A program made the position numbers and the translations under genes. 64,000 bases of DNA. It comes from Echiichthys vipera. Taxonomy: Eukaryota; Chordata; Actinopteri; Perciformes; Trachinidae. Each line of letters opens with the position of its first letter. Positions within the stretch are counted from its first letter, which is position 1. Where the stretch lies: NCBI GenBank assembly GCA_963691815.1, contig OY829653.1:33898606-33962605 (forward strand), written 5' to 3'. The notes under the pieces were generated by a model that worked only from the letters and a program-made list of their open reading frames with translations, did no database searches and was not told where the DNA came from. Shown piece after piece: positions 41,650 to 52,375 of this stretch.

Positions 41650-42530
41650 AAAAAGTTGGCTGGAGCCAGGCGCCTTGACCTCTCCCTGAATGGCCTTTGG
41701 ATCAGTTAAACGAGCAGTGCTCCAGTTCTCTTGCCAGACCGAGGTCCAACTCATGCAACATGCCAGCTCGCTCACACAACTTTTGCAGAAGCCGGTCCTT
41801 CCACTGCTGAGGTATCGCTGAATCTTTAAACGGAATGTGCTTGGGATCTAACTGTGTGGGTGGAGTCACAGTCTCAGCTTTGATCCTTGAGATGGAACAA
41901 CTGGATCAGCTGGACATAGTTGGCCTATAACCGTCCCAACTGGACTGACTGTGTCTCTCAGTGACTCACTGTGGACCAAAACAGTGAAGTGGTTGACCTC
42001 TACTGCAGCACCTGGGACAACCATGGGCTGCAGAAGTACCACAGATGGATATGGAGTAACTAGTAATGCTTCCGCCATCAACATGTCTTTACCCACAGGC
42101 CTCTTCAACTCCACTTCACAGATGGCACAACACTCACCACCATGAGGTAAGTTAAGAGACCCTGGACCCATCCATTCCACACTTCCTACCTCCTCTTAAT
42201 ATTCATCAAGGACTGACTGGTTGAGAAGAGGGACAGAAGACTGACCACTGTCCTCTCCGGCTGTGTCTCTGCACAGTCTGGCTAACATCTGGAACTGATA
42301 CAGGAATCTGCTCAGGACTTTGCAGGGTCGGTCAAATCAGAGCCTAGACAGAGATGGTCTCATTCACACCTGTCATGTTCTTAGAAAACTCCATATCCCC
42401 AGGTAGTGATAACTTGTATCACTCAATCCACATAAAGCCGACCTGTAAGCTGCTATCAAGTAGGGCGTCACACTGTTTGCCAATGATCTTAACGGGAACA
42501 ACAGATGAAGGCCCAATCAACCCTGTTTAG
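41650..42530 (-). pseudogene. Ty3/gypsy protease and PR-RT linker relic
   Basis: The minus strand reads GPSSVVPVKIIGKQCDALL with DSS at the protease active-site position (42530-42400; family usually D-S/T-G). Further on are HFTVLVHSESLRDTVSPVG and MLHELDLGLARELEHCSF, the linker preceding RT. The frame has several stops. The RT start reappears at 39262 beyond the Tc1, the LTR and a LINE-tail fragment. It is a different element from the Gmr1-like one, in opposite orientation. Confidence 0.65.
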
Positions 42531-42837
42531 CTTTTCTCAAAGATCGTATCGGCTTTTGAATGACCTTGGCCTGATTCTCTGGATTTCTATGTTTTGTAAT
42601 CAAAGAAAGCATTACTGAAATTATGTTTTCTACCTATTGGTATCCTTCAAGTTTTTTTACCCTCACCCGAAGCACAATTTAATTCACACAACAACACTCT
42701 CTAAAATGAAACATTAACAAGCTTACGGCGCAATGGCATCGTCCTCGTCCTACCAGCCGTAGAGTGGGTCGCTGAGGCGTGGGCCACAAACGACTCCTCC
42801 CGCCATCTAGGCAGCGTCCGTGGTAGACAGTCACCGC

Positions 42838-42916
42838 AGTATATGTTTATATGTGTGTATATATATGTACATATATATGTGTGTATATTGTATATATGTG
42901 TGTGTATGTGTGCGTG

Positions 42917-42948
<32 letters not shown>

Positions 42949-42980
42949 TATGTACATATGTATAAATTAGTTTATATATA
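42838..42980. repeat. TA/TG microsatellite
   Basis: Alternating TATATA, TGTGTA and TGTACATA. It replaces the upstream part of the Gmr1-like 5' LTR. Confidence 0.9.
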
Positions 42981-42981
42981 T

Positions 42982-43134
42982 CGTCATTTGTATTTTGCTT
43001 GTTTTCCTTCAAGAATGTTTATTTCCTGGAGGGATTAGTTGGTTAATAAAAACCGTTAAAAGTTCTATTTTCTATGTTTCGGTCTCCAGTTTGAGCCACT
43101 AGTCAATTTATTCAATTGTTTGGAGGCCGTAACA
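42982..43134 (+). repeat. Gmr1-like 5' LTR, 3' part only
   Basis: It matches 47829-48001, ending GGAGGCCGTAACA. About 215 bp of its start are missing, replaced by the microsatellite. Confidence 0.85.
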
Positions 43135-43137
43135 TAA

Positions 43138-43149
43138 AGGGGGCTCGTC
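43138..43149 (+). other. Primer binding site, tRNA-Pro-like
   Basis: AGGGGGCTCGTC, 4 nt after the LTR end, matches the GGGGGCTCGTC core of a tRNA-Pro primer site as used by many retroviruses. Confidence 0.5.
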
Positions 43150-43501
43150 AAAACTTTTTTTTTCTCTCTCTCGGCTCCTTAAATTTAACTGAAATCTGGT
43201 AAATTTTGTTGGTGTGCACATTTGGATTTTTGAAGGTTTGGATTTATTTTGTCCACCTTAATTGAATTGTTTAGTCTATCTTTTGTTTGCAAAATATATC
43301 AGTATGTTTTTCAGTATTAGTTACAGGTCATTTTTACTGAGTTTCTGATTTGTCATTTGCATTGGTAGACCTCAATTTGGGCACACTCCTTATTAGGACA
43401 CCACTTATGTAATGCTGTGTTAGGCAGTGTTTTCCATTGCTGTTCTGTGTCTCATCAGGCATTGTTTTTTTGCCTTAATTATTGATTAATTATGGACTGC
43501 A
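43150..43501 (+). other. Gmr1-like leader
   Basis: AT-rich untranslated leader between primer site and gag. Confidence 0.5.
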
Positions 43502-44351
43502 TTGTTTGAAAAAGGCATGTTGACTGACCCTGATCAGAGCATTAGGAAGTTGGAATTGGAGCTAGAGCTGCGGCGGCTAGAGTTGCAGGACAAAGCTAGT
43601 GAGAGGGAAGCAGCAGCCAGGCTTAAAGAGCAGGAGTTCAAGTGTAAACAGATGGAATTAGAAGAGCAGACTAAAGGAGAAATACGCTTAAAAGAGCTAG
43701 AGCTAAACCGGCCCCCTCCCCCACAACATGGCAGTGGTTCACAAGCTGATTTTGATATTAACAAATGTATCCGTATGATTCCTCCATTTAATGGTAAAGA
43801 TCTTGATAAATACTTAATTCTGTTCGAGCGCACGGCTGACACTTTGAAATGGCCCAAAAAGGTTTGGCCGCTACTATTGCAATGTGTGTTAACTGGGAAA
43901 GCCCAGGAGGCATACACATTGTTGTCACCAGCTGACAGTCTTGACTACAACAAAGTCAAGGCTGCCGTGCTTAGAGCGTTTGAATTGGTGCCCGAAGCCT
44001 ATAGGCAAAAGTTTCGCCAGTATAAAAAGTTAGACAATCACACTTTTTCTGAGTTTGGTCGGGAGAAAGAGGCTCTGTTCGATGGAGTTTGAACAGTTAC
44101 GTGAGCTCATCCTGCTAGAAGAGTTGAAAAACTGTTTATCAGATAGGCTGGCAACCTATATTAATGAGCAAAAGGCGCTGACTTGCAGCTGCAACTGTCT
44201 TGCAGATGAGTATGTGCTCACTCACAAAGACAGTTTTGAGAAAACTCCTGGGTCGGAGCGTAGTTCTTACTCCTCAGGGCACAAATTTAACACTCCTCAC
44301 TCAGACAAATCTAGCTCTTCTCACTCAGACAATGTTCAAGTGAAAACCTAA
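43502..44351 (+). pseudogene. gag: Gmr1-like Gag with SCAN-like capsid
   Basis: Frame 1 (43502-44092) starts with a charged coiled coil (LELELELRRLELQ and many KEQE/EEQ repeats), a Pro-rich spacer (NRPPPPQ), then capsid with IRMIPPFNGKDLDKYLILFE and AAVLRAFELVPEAYRQKFRQ. A frameshift near 44080 moves to frame 2 (44055-44351) with FEQLRELILLEELKNCL and ADEYVLTHK. The combination VPEAYRQKFR plus LRELILLEELKNCLS strongly resembles the SCAN domain, which is known to derive from a Gmr1-like Gag capsid. After it the CCHC knuckle CSYC..IGHNINKC (44430-44475) is interrupted by a TAG. Confidence 0.85.
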
Positions 44352-44510
44352 GTTCCATTTGGTAAACGGGAGGGTGAAGAGAAGCCTGAAAAGTCAAACA
44401 GTGGGGAGGGTGTGAAGGAGAGGCCAACTTGCAGTTATTGCTAGAAAATTGGTCACAACATTAACAAATGCTTTACTCTTAAGAACAAGTCTCAATCACC
44501 AAAATCTGTT

Positions 44511-44945
44511 GTGTTAATTAAAAGTGAGTCTTTGATTTCAGCTTCAGCAGAGCCGGTGCGCAGTCTTGACCCTGAATTCCAGCACTTTTTAATGAAAGGT
44601 TTTGTCTCTTCGACAGAGGGGGACCCTAAGGTACCAGTTCATATCATCAGGGACACTGCATCTAATCAATCTGTAATCTCGGAGCATGTGTTGCCATTTT
44701 CAGATAAATCTGCTGTTAAATCAGATGTGCTTGTTTGAGGTTTTGCCATGCGATATGTGGGCCTGCCGCTTCATAACATCTATCTTGAGTCAGATTTGGT
44801 CAAAAACTGGAGGCTGAGGTGGAACTGTCTGACAGTTTTCTGGTTGACTGTTCAACTTCTCCACCTGCCTCTCCAGAGGTTCCTGCCTGTTCCGTTTTGC
44901 CTCAACTGGACTCCGAGGTTTGCATGTCACGTGAGCAGCTAGTTG
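44511..44945 (+). pseudogene. Gmr1-like protease relic
   Basis: EFQHFLMKGFVSS, then VPVHIIRDTASNQSVISE: aspartic protease active site with D-T-A in place of the more common D-T/S-G. A TGA at 44736-44738 ends the frame; downstream pieces (MRYVGLPLHNIYLESDLV) continue in another frame. It would process Gag-Pol; here it is broken. Confidence 0.75.
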
Positions 44946-45100
44946 CCGATCAAAAGCAAGGCGCGTCACTGGCTCCTCTCTTTAAATGTGTGATTTCAGG
45001 AGAGGAGTTATAAAATTTGTCAATAGGGTTTTTCCTAAAAGGTAACGTGCTCATGCGTAAGTGGACACCTCCACGGTAATCTGGCCATGATAGTTGGGGG

Positions 45101-45774
45101 GTGGTGGAACAGATCGTTATCCCTCAGACGTATCGAAGTGAGATTTTGAAACTAGCACATGATAATCCACTTACTGGTCACCTAGGAATTAATAAGACTT
45201 TTGATCGTATCTTGTGGTACTTTTTCTGGCCAGGGCTAAAAGGTGACGTGCGTCACCATTGTAAAACTTGTCATGTTTGTCAGATTGCTAAAACTCAAGC
45301 CATCTCTCCATATCCACTTTATCCGATCCCTGTTATTGGTGAGCCGTTTGAATGTGTGCAAATTGACTGTGTTGGGCCTTTCCATCGCACCAAGAGTGGT
45401 AACAAGTACTTGTTAACTATAATGTGTACAGCAACTCGCTTTCCCGAGGCCATTCCTTTGCATTCTATTACAGCTCCAGCTGTTGTTAAAGCCTTGGTCA
45501 AGTTTTTCTGTGTTCGGCCTTCCCAAAATTGTACAATCCGACCAGGGAACTAACTTTGTCGCGTGTTTTTGCACAAGTTATGAAACCGCTTAACATCACT
45601 CATTTGTGTTCAAGCGCTTATCACCCAGAGAGTCAGGGAGCCATCAAGCGTTTCCATAGGACATTGAAGTCCATGTTGCGCACCTACTGCCTTGAGTTTG
45701 ACAGGGACTGGGACGAGGGTGTCCATCTCCTCCTCTTTGCCGCTCGAGGTGGTACAAGAATCCCTCGGCTTTAG
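45101..45774 (+). pseudogene. Gmr1-like integrase, zinc and catalytic domains
   Basis: Zinc domain: H in DNPLTGHLG and H..C..C in RHHCKTCHVCQIAK. Catalytic core: D in VQIDCVGPFHRT, TATRFPEAIPLH, then after a frameshift near 45520 NFVACFCTS-like remnants and HLCSSAYHPESQGAIKRFHR carrying the region of the catalytic Glu (here GAIKRFH, so Glu is replaced by Lys as read). A strand-transfer enzyme of DDE type; inactive as it stands. Confidence 0.82.
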
Positions 45775-46295
45775 TCCCGCCGAGCTGGTGTTTGCACACA
45801 CTGTGAGAGGGCCCCTTAGACTTGCAGGTGAAGTGGCTAGGTGATAGCAAACCTCAAAATCTGCTCAACTATGTGTCGAGGTTCCGTTTCAAACTTCACC
45901 GCGCTTGTGAATTGGCAAAGCAGAACATGGCCGTTGCACAGGGCGAAATGAAGAGATGGTTTGACAAGGATGCAAAAAGCAGGTGTTTTAGTCCTGGTGA
46001 TAAAGTGCTGGTTTTATTGCCTATTCCTGGCTCTTCTCTGCAGGTGCGTTATAGTGGCCCTTACCAGGTCAAAAAGAAGGTGGGCGATCGGGACTACATC
46101 ATTGACACCCCTGAACGTCTACGGCGTAGTAGGCTGTGTCATATTAATATGTTGAAGCCTTATTTTGACAGGGAGTCCCAGTCTGTCTCTACTTCTTCTG
46201 ATGGTCCAGACGTCAGTGTGGCACCGGGGCTGTCCAGTGTAGGAACTGCTGATGGTGACAAGGTAACTCTGGTGCATCAGCATTCCTTCTCCTGA
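45775..46295 (+). pseudogene. Gmr1-like integrase C-terminus with GPY/F module
   Basis: After a frame change, the frame at 45822-46295 encodes FRFKLHRACELAKQNMAVAQ, WFDKDAKSRCFSPGDKVLVL, YSGPYQVKKKVGDRDYII and RLCHINMLKPYF. The GPY motif and HINMLKPY are the GPY/F module of gypsy-type integrases. It stands directly upstream of RT, fixing the unusual domain order. Confidence 0.85.
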
Positions 46296-46459
46296 ATCTC
46301 AGGATGACGAAGATGATATTGTAGGTATATCCAGTGACGTAATTCATGGGTGCCTAAAAGAAACCTCAGAAATGCTTTCTAATCTTCATGATTGTCTTCC
46401 AAATTTGGTTCAGTCTCAGCGTGAGGATGTGAACGGTTTAATTGGCTCAAATTGAACTC

Positions 46460-47060
46460 TCTTTTCAGATGTTCCGACTCGCACGCATGTGTTGCAGCAT
46501 GACATTGATGTTGATAGTTCGCCTATTGCGTTAATCCTGAAAAAAGGCTTCGTCTCCAAGAACAGGTGAACTACATGTTGGAAAACGGCATAGCTGTGCC
46601 TAGCACAAGTGCTTGAAGTTCACCCTGTCTCTGGCTACAAAATCTGATGACTCAGATCGGTTTTGTACTGATTTTCGAAAGAATAGAATCGAATAGAATT
46701 ACTTATATGATCCCAGACTGGGAAATTATGAACTGGGAAAGGTGAACAGGGTCACAAAACCTGACTGTTATCCTCTGCCAAGAATAGATGATTGTGTTGA
46801 TAATGTTGGCTGTGCCAAGTATGTCACAAAACTCGACCTATTAAAAGGTTATTGGCAGGTGCCGTTAACACCCAGGGCTCAAGCTATATCTGCCTTTGTG
46901 ACGCCTACCGCTTTCCTAGAATACACTGTAATGCCATTTGGAGTCCGAAACGCTCCGGCGGCGTTAACTCAACACGGTTTTGTCGGGTTTTCCTCCGCCT
47001 GTCACTCGCCGTGGTCTAATGCGGTATTTAGGAATGGCAGGATACTTTAGAAGTTTCTGA
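46460..47060 (+). pseudogene. Gmr1-like reverse transcriptase, palm deleted
   Basis: Pieces in order: THVLQHDIDVDSSPIA, RLQEQVNYMLENGIAV, FCTDFRK, a foreign insertion of about 60 bp at 46680-46740 (AATAGAATCG..GATCCCAGACTGGGAAATT), NRVTKPDCYPLPRIDDCVDN, VTKLDLLKGYWQVPLTPRA (motif A with Asp) and TVMPFGVRNAPAAL. The following Y-x-D-D segment is missing: the sequence jumps near 46985 to the thumb/RNase H connection (RYLGMAGYF in another frame). The enzyme is dead. Confidence 0.83.
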
Positions 47061-47063
47061 AAG

Positions 47064-47580
47064 AACTTTTCTGCCATCGCAGCCTCATTAACCGACCTGT
47101 TGAGCCCAAAAGTGCATTACAAGTGGTCTCCGAGCTATCAGAATTCTTTCGATGGCATAAAAGCCTTATTAACTAATGTTCCAGTTCTTGCTGCACCGGC
47201 GTTCAAGCGACTGTTCAAACTCGCTCTGGATGCAAGTGATGTGAGGGCGGGTGCGGTCCTACTTCAAGATGTGGATGATGGGATTGAGCATTGGGTCTCG
47301 TATAACTCAAAAAAATTCAATCTGCATCAACATGTGTATTCCACAGTTGAGAAAGAAGCGCTTGCGCTTATTTTGGCCCTTAAAAACATTTTGAGGTTTA
47401 GGTAGGCTCTTCTAAGGAACCTACGCTTGTATATACTGATCATAACCCTCTTGTTTTTCTGAACCAGATGCGGAACACAAACCGAAGGTTAATGAGGTGG
47501 TCAGTATTCCTGCAGTATTTCAATGTGGAGATCAGGCATGTCCGTGGGAAGGATAATGTCCTGGCCGACACATAGCCCCG
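47064..47580 (+). pseudogene. Gmr1-like RNase H
   Basis: LSPKVHYKWSPSYQNSFD, VPVLAAPAFKRLFKLALDAS and VSYNSKKFNLHQHVYSTVEK, then EALALILALK, are the usual gypsy RNase H blocks (DAS and E..AL carry acidic residues). A frameshift near 47402 precedes YTDHNPL-like remnants, and a stop at 47573 closes pol. Confidence 0.83.
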
Positions 47581-47623
47581 CTCTTTTTCTGATGAGTGAA
47601 TGACCTCCCGGTATTCCCCATCA

Positions 47624-47634
47624 TAGGGTGGGGG
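47624..47634 (+). other. Polypurine tract of Gmr1-like element
   Basis: AGGGTGGGGG immediately before the 3' LTR, the plus-strand primer site. Confidence 0.65.
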
Positions 47635-48001
47635 TGTTGCGTGTGGCTATGAAAGATCTCCTCCATGGGCCTAAACCTGTTTTCCTTTTTCTCAGCAGGC
47701 TGGCAATCAGGCTGACACACCTGCAGCCGATCAACTGCCTGATTGCCAACCTGCTATATAAAGCCAGCAAGAGTTTGGCCGGCATCTCCAGGTCCCTTTT
47801 TTGGGTTTGCTGATTTCTTATTTTGGTTAGGTCCTCATTTGTATTTCTCTTGTTTTCCTTCAAGAATGTTTATTTCCTGGTGGGATAAGTTGGTTAAGAA
47901 AAACCATTAAAAGTTCTATTTTCTTTGGTGTCCTTTTTTGATGTTTCGGTCTCCAGTTTGAGCCACTAGTCAATTTATTCAATTGTTTGGAGGCCGTAAC
48001 A
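47635..48001 (+). repeat. Gmr1-like 3' LTR, complete
   Basis: 367 bp, TGTTGC...GTAACA, TG..CA ends forming a short inverted repeat. TATATAAAG at 47754 is a TATA-like box. Retrovirus-derived sequence begins at the next base. Confidence 0.85.
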
Positions 48002-48990
48002 AGACCATGTGTGAGACAATATCCATTAAAACAGAATGCACAAGAGGGAATAAAACCTGTAATTGAGGTTTCAATTGCTGAAGGAGTAATAATTAAATGC
48101 GAAGACTCCCCTGCAACACACATTTTTCCAGTAAAAAAGCAAGCACCATCTGAAGGTTGGCGCATGGTGCAAGATTTCCAGGCAGTAAATAATTCTGTAG
48201 TTCAAAGAGCTCCTTGTGTTCCTGACTCTCATACGCTGCTAAATACTTTAAGACCAGATGCAAAAGTGTTCACTGTAGTAGATATCAGTAACGCATTATT
48301 TTCTGCGCCAGTAGACAAAAATAGTCAGTTCTGGTTCGGTTTCACCTTTGGGGGGAAAAGATATACACATATACCAGACTGCCCCAAGGCTATTGTGAGA
48401 GTCCAACTATTTACTCTCAAGTGAGTGCAAGTATGGCTAAATTCCAACCTCTAGGGGGAAGCCAAGCGCTCCTGTATATAGATATTTTACTAGCCTCCCC
48501 TGATATGGAGACATTTAAAAAAGACACAATAGCATTCCTAAAATATTTAGCTGAATGTCACAAAGCAAGTAAGAATAAATTTCAAAGTTGCAAAGAACAG
48601 ATAAAATATTTGTGACACAATCTTAGTACAGGAGGACAAACAATAGTGGAAGATGGAAAAACTGCAATTCTCCAAGCTCCCAAACCTGAGAAATTGGGTG
48701 CCTAACTATGCAGAAATAACAGCACCTTTGAGTAAATGAATGTATGAACAAGATCTAAAAATGACATTCCCATTTTGCTGGAATGCAGAGGCTGAAGAAG
48801 CATTCTGTAAAATAAAACAAGTTTTGGTATCTAACACAGCACTAGCATTACCAGATTATAGTAAACCTTTTGTTCAAATGGTAGATTGCAAAGGATATTT
48901 TATGACGTCTGTATTAGAACAACAACATGGAGACAAATTGAAACCTGTAGCATGTGCACTGCCTCACTGCGTGAGAGCAGAGCCGATCTG
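48002..48990 (+). pseudogene. pol: ERV 2 reverse transcriptase relic
   Basis: Frame 1 (47987-48370) has WRMVQDFQAVNN and FTVVDISNALFSAPVDKN (motif A Asp). A shift near 48370 leads to the frame with RLPQGYCESPTIYS (motif B) and LLYIDILLASP at the position of the YxDD box. The second Asp is replaced by Ile, so catalysis would be lost even apart from the frameshifts. The connection domain at 48740-48990 (FCWNAEAEEAFCKIKQ) precedes RNase H. There are stops at 48613 and near 48738. Confidence 0.8.
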
Positions 48991-49029
48991 AGAGACCAAC
49001 CATTAGAGCCGATCGGAGAGACCAACCAT

Positions 49030-49623
49030 TACAAAAAGGAGAAGTGATATTTGTAGATGGTTACTGTAAAAAGAATGAACTAGGTAAAACCCTGACAGGA
49101 GATGCAGTTGTAACTCACACAACGGTGCTAAAAGCAGAAAACTGCCATCACATTATTCAGCAAAGGCTGCTGAACTAATAGCACTAACTGAAGCATGTAA
49201 ATTAATGAAAAACAGGTAACTAAAACAAAGTAACTATCTATACTGAGTCAATATGCATATGATACTGTTCATACTTTTGCACAATATTGGAAGAACAGAG
49301 GCATGATAACCTCAACAGGGAAACTAGTAACACATGTTGAACTTTTAATATATCTATTGCAAGCAGTGCAACTGCCAAAAGCATTAGCAATATGTAAATG
49401 TGCAGCACATACGCCCAGCACAGATACTGTTTCCCTAGGAAATGCATTCGCAGACGAAACAGCAAAAGCAGCAGCAACAGGTCACACAACTGTGTTGACA
49501 GTGCAAGAGTGCACAACTCTAGATCAAACTACCTTAAAAGAAATGCGAGAAAAAAGTCCACAAACTGAAAGAGAAGTTTGGATAAAAAATGGAGCAAAAT
49601 TACAAGACAACATATTCATATGA
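49030..49623 (+). pseudogene. pol: ERV 2 RNase H relic
   Basis: FVDGYCKKN-type start near 49050, AKAAELIALTEACKLM near 49160 (frame-shifted), and GNAFADETAKAAAT near 49440 (the last acidic residue of RNase H) in the frame 49303-49623. Several frame changes. Confidence 0.7.
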
Positions 49624-50640
49624 CAAGACAAACAAATGGGCGGCAATATTGAGCCATGGGTCAACACATGTCTCAACAGGTGGGATGGTAGGACAGATAC
49701 ACCAATATTATACTACCTATGGATTAATATTATACTGCCTATGGATTCAACTCTTATTAAAAAAAAATTCACTGCCTATGGATTCTACTCTTATTAAAAA
49801 CATTTCTGTAGAGCATGTCTGATGTGTGCCAGGCACAATCCACAAGGTAATCTAAGACCGTGGAGGAAAGTTTCCTACACCTAAATAACCAATCCAAATA
49901 ATCCACATGGATTTTATAGAATTAAACCAAAGTGAAGGGAAAAAGTATTGTCCAGTCAAAATAGATGCATTGTCAAAATTGATTGAACTTTTTTCCCAGG
50001 TACGGGATACCTAAGAAAATCTATAGTGATAATGGAACTCATTTTGTAAACCAGATAGTAAAAAAGATTGGGATAATGTTCTATATTGATCTGAAGAATC
50101 ATTGTGCTTACCACCCACAAAGTGCTGGCCTAGTAGAAAGAATGAACGGAACTATTAAAAATAAACTGAAAAAGTGTATTGAAAAAACAGGGAGACATGG
50201 ACGCAATGTTTAGACTTAGTAAAATTATACATGAACATTACCTGTACTTCTGTATTGACACCTTATGAAACGTTGTTTGGAAGACCATATAGACTACCCA
50301 AATTTAAAAATCAATGGGAAACAGATGATGAGGCCAATTTAGCTGTTTAAATGAGGTCCATGTGAGAAAAACAAAAACAGAAACAAACTAACGAAAACCC
50401 TTCTGTCTCCCAGCAGGAACTCCAACTAGTAGATCTTGGAGACTGGGTGCTAATAAGAAGCATAAAAAAGAAACATTGGTATTCACCTAAGTGGGGAGGG
50501 CTGTATCAGGTATTGCTGACACCCACAGCAGTAAAGATAGCAGAATGATTAACGTGGATCCATTTAAAACACTGCAAAAGGGTAATTTCGGTTGAAGACT
50601 CCGCTAGGGGAGGTGAACCAAAATCTGATAATAGGGTGGA
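49624..50640 (+). pseudogene. pol: ERV 2 integrase relic
   Basis: Zinc-domain remnants are followed by CLMCARHNPQG, a lost first part of the core, then YGIPKKIYSDNGTHFVNQ (second catalytic Asp) and HPQSAGLVERMNGTIK (catalytic Glu) at 49983-50213, and a C-terminal domain with KKHWYSPKWGGLYQVL near 50470. A local triplication at 49713-49802 disrupts the zinc-core boundary. Stops at 50211 and later. Confidence 0.78.
49713..49802. repeat. Local triplication in ERV 2 integrase
   Basis: CTATGGATT..ACTCTTATTAAAAA and shorter versions occur three times in tandem (units of about 24-36 bp). Confidence 0.75.
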
Positions 50641-52248
50641 TTCAGACGTTTAGAGGCTGGATAGACCTGAAAGTCAGTGAAGCGTATAAGACACCAAACC
50701 AAGTAGAGGAGATAAATTTAGCCAAAATGACCCAAAGATGGTTAGGAGATGCCATTCGTTGCTGGGTGATATCTATCTGTCTAATAATAATGATCCTTGA
50801 TTCCTAATAAGTCTATGCATGTATAATTGTAGTGAAAATGAACGTGCACCAACTAAACCACAGGTCTCTCCGGCAGGAAAACGGAAAGGAGTTTTTGCAT
50901 TTGGAGAACCTAGAGCAGCGTATACTCCAGATGAATGTTTCCAGGCGGCAACAGGGGTATCAGGACATAATAACAATTGGTTATTGATGGTTGAACAAGC
51001 TGCTAACATGTCTAAACAGAATTGTGTAGTGTGTATGGGTCCTAGACCCCGCTTACAAATAATCCCAGCTATAATTCCCCAAACATGTGTTGCTGATATA
51101 ATGAATAATACAAATCATAAGGCAAATTGTAGTTACTGGGATCCTATTTTCCGGATCACTGCGGTTGACCTTAAGAAACCAATGTTTTCTAAAAAAGTAG
51201 CACCAGGCAACTTTACATGTATAAACATGACTGAAGGAGAAAAACGACTAGGCAATCTCTCAAATGAATGATGTCAAGTAATTGTGCCTGTAGACGGACA
51301 ATTCAAAACTGTGTCTCGAAGCGACATCTGGTGGTGGTGTGGGGACGAGAGATTGTTTGATAAATTACCAAGAGATGTGACCGGATACTGTTCTCTCATA
51401 ACATTACTCTTGACAATATTTATTCATCCTATGTCTGCAGATGTAGCAGCTAATAGATCCAGTGTAATGCCTGAACAGTGGCAACGTGAGAAAAGATCTG
51501 CGAAATGGATAGATGTAAAAGATCCAACATACATTGATGCTATAGGAGTTCCATGAGGGGTGCCAGATGAATATAAAGTAGCCAACCAGATATCTGCAGG
51601 TTTTGAATCCATTTTTTGCTTGTGGTCTACAGTTAACAAGAACGTCGACAGAATCAATTACATCCACTACATTGGCAAAAGCTAGGAAATTGGACACAAA
51701 GTGGTTTCAAAGCAGTTCACGATCAATTACCTGCAACTCCCCTAATGGCATTCCAAATCCAATAGCCCTGGACATGCTATTGGCCGAGAAAGGAGGGGTA
51801 TGGGCAATGTTTAGGTGAGCAGTGCTGCACTTTCATCCCTAACAACACTGCTGCTGATGGCAGCCACACTAAGGCCATAGAAGGGCTCCGTACTCTCAAC
51901 AGTAAGATGACAGAACACTCAGGAGTCGATACCACTATGTGGGACTCCTGGATGGATGCTTTTGGGAAATATAGAACTTTGGTGTCCTCTGTCCTAGTCT
52001 CCATGGCAGTTTTTGCTGCAATTTTAACCTTGTGTGGATGCTGTTGTGTTCCCTGTCTGCGTGCTTTGCTTAACCGTCTCATTACTACAGCTTTTTCACC
52101 CATGGAAAACAAAGTGGAGCAAATGTATCCTTTGCTTGGCAGCAGTCCCCAAAGTGGTGATGAGAGCAACGAAGACAAAAAGGAAACTCCTTTTGATTTG
52201 CCGGAACTGTATCCTGATCCAACAGACTATGACTCTGACAAGTATTAA
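50592..52248 (+). pseudogene. env: ERV 2 envelope relic
   Basis: Leader with hydrophobic run CWVISICLIIMIL (50592-50804). Surface subunit frame 50819-51271 with several Cys and N-glycosylation sites and a CVVC motif (near 51024). Then WWWCGDERLFD, a furin-like site REKR (51485-51496), and the TM start YIDAIGVP followed by a stop. A membrane anchor lies at about 51985-52060 (VSSVLVSMAVFAAILTLCG) with a Cys cluster, and an acidic cytoplasmic tail ends at 52248. The frame is interrupted at least four times, so no functional envelope can be made. Confidence 0.8.
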
Positions 52249-52365
52249 TAAACTTCTGAGTGTAAATGTAATTGTGCTCATGAAAATAATCTTACTCTTC
52301 TGAAAATCAAACAAAAAGTGGCTGACTAAAAGTGATATGAGACTTTGAGCAAATATGTGATAAAC

Positions 52366-52375
52366 AGGAGGGAAA
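52366..52375 (+). other. ERV 2 polypurine tract
   Basis: AGGAGGGAAA directly before the LTR start. Confidence 0.65.

Larger units (their letters stand above)
42982..48001 (+). mobile_element. Gmr1-like Ty3/gypsy retrotransposon
   Basis: A truncated 5' LTR (42982-43134) and the 3' LTR (47635-48001) share the same last 150 bp. Between them the domain order is Gag, protease, integrase, RT, RNase H: integrase comes before RT, unlike standard Ty3/gypsy. That order defines the deuterostome Gmr1 lineage described by Goodwin and Poulter. All parts are in one orientation between one LTR pair, so this is not a chance mosaic. The coding regions are interrupted. Confidence 0.88.

Noticed and set aside
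42982..48001. Ty1/copia element
   Set aside because: The order integrase-RT is copia-like, but the integrase has a GPY/F module, and the RT/RNase H phrases and tRNA-Pro-like primer site are Ty3/gypsy type.
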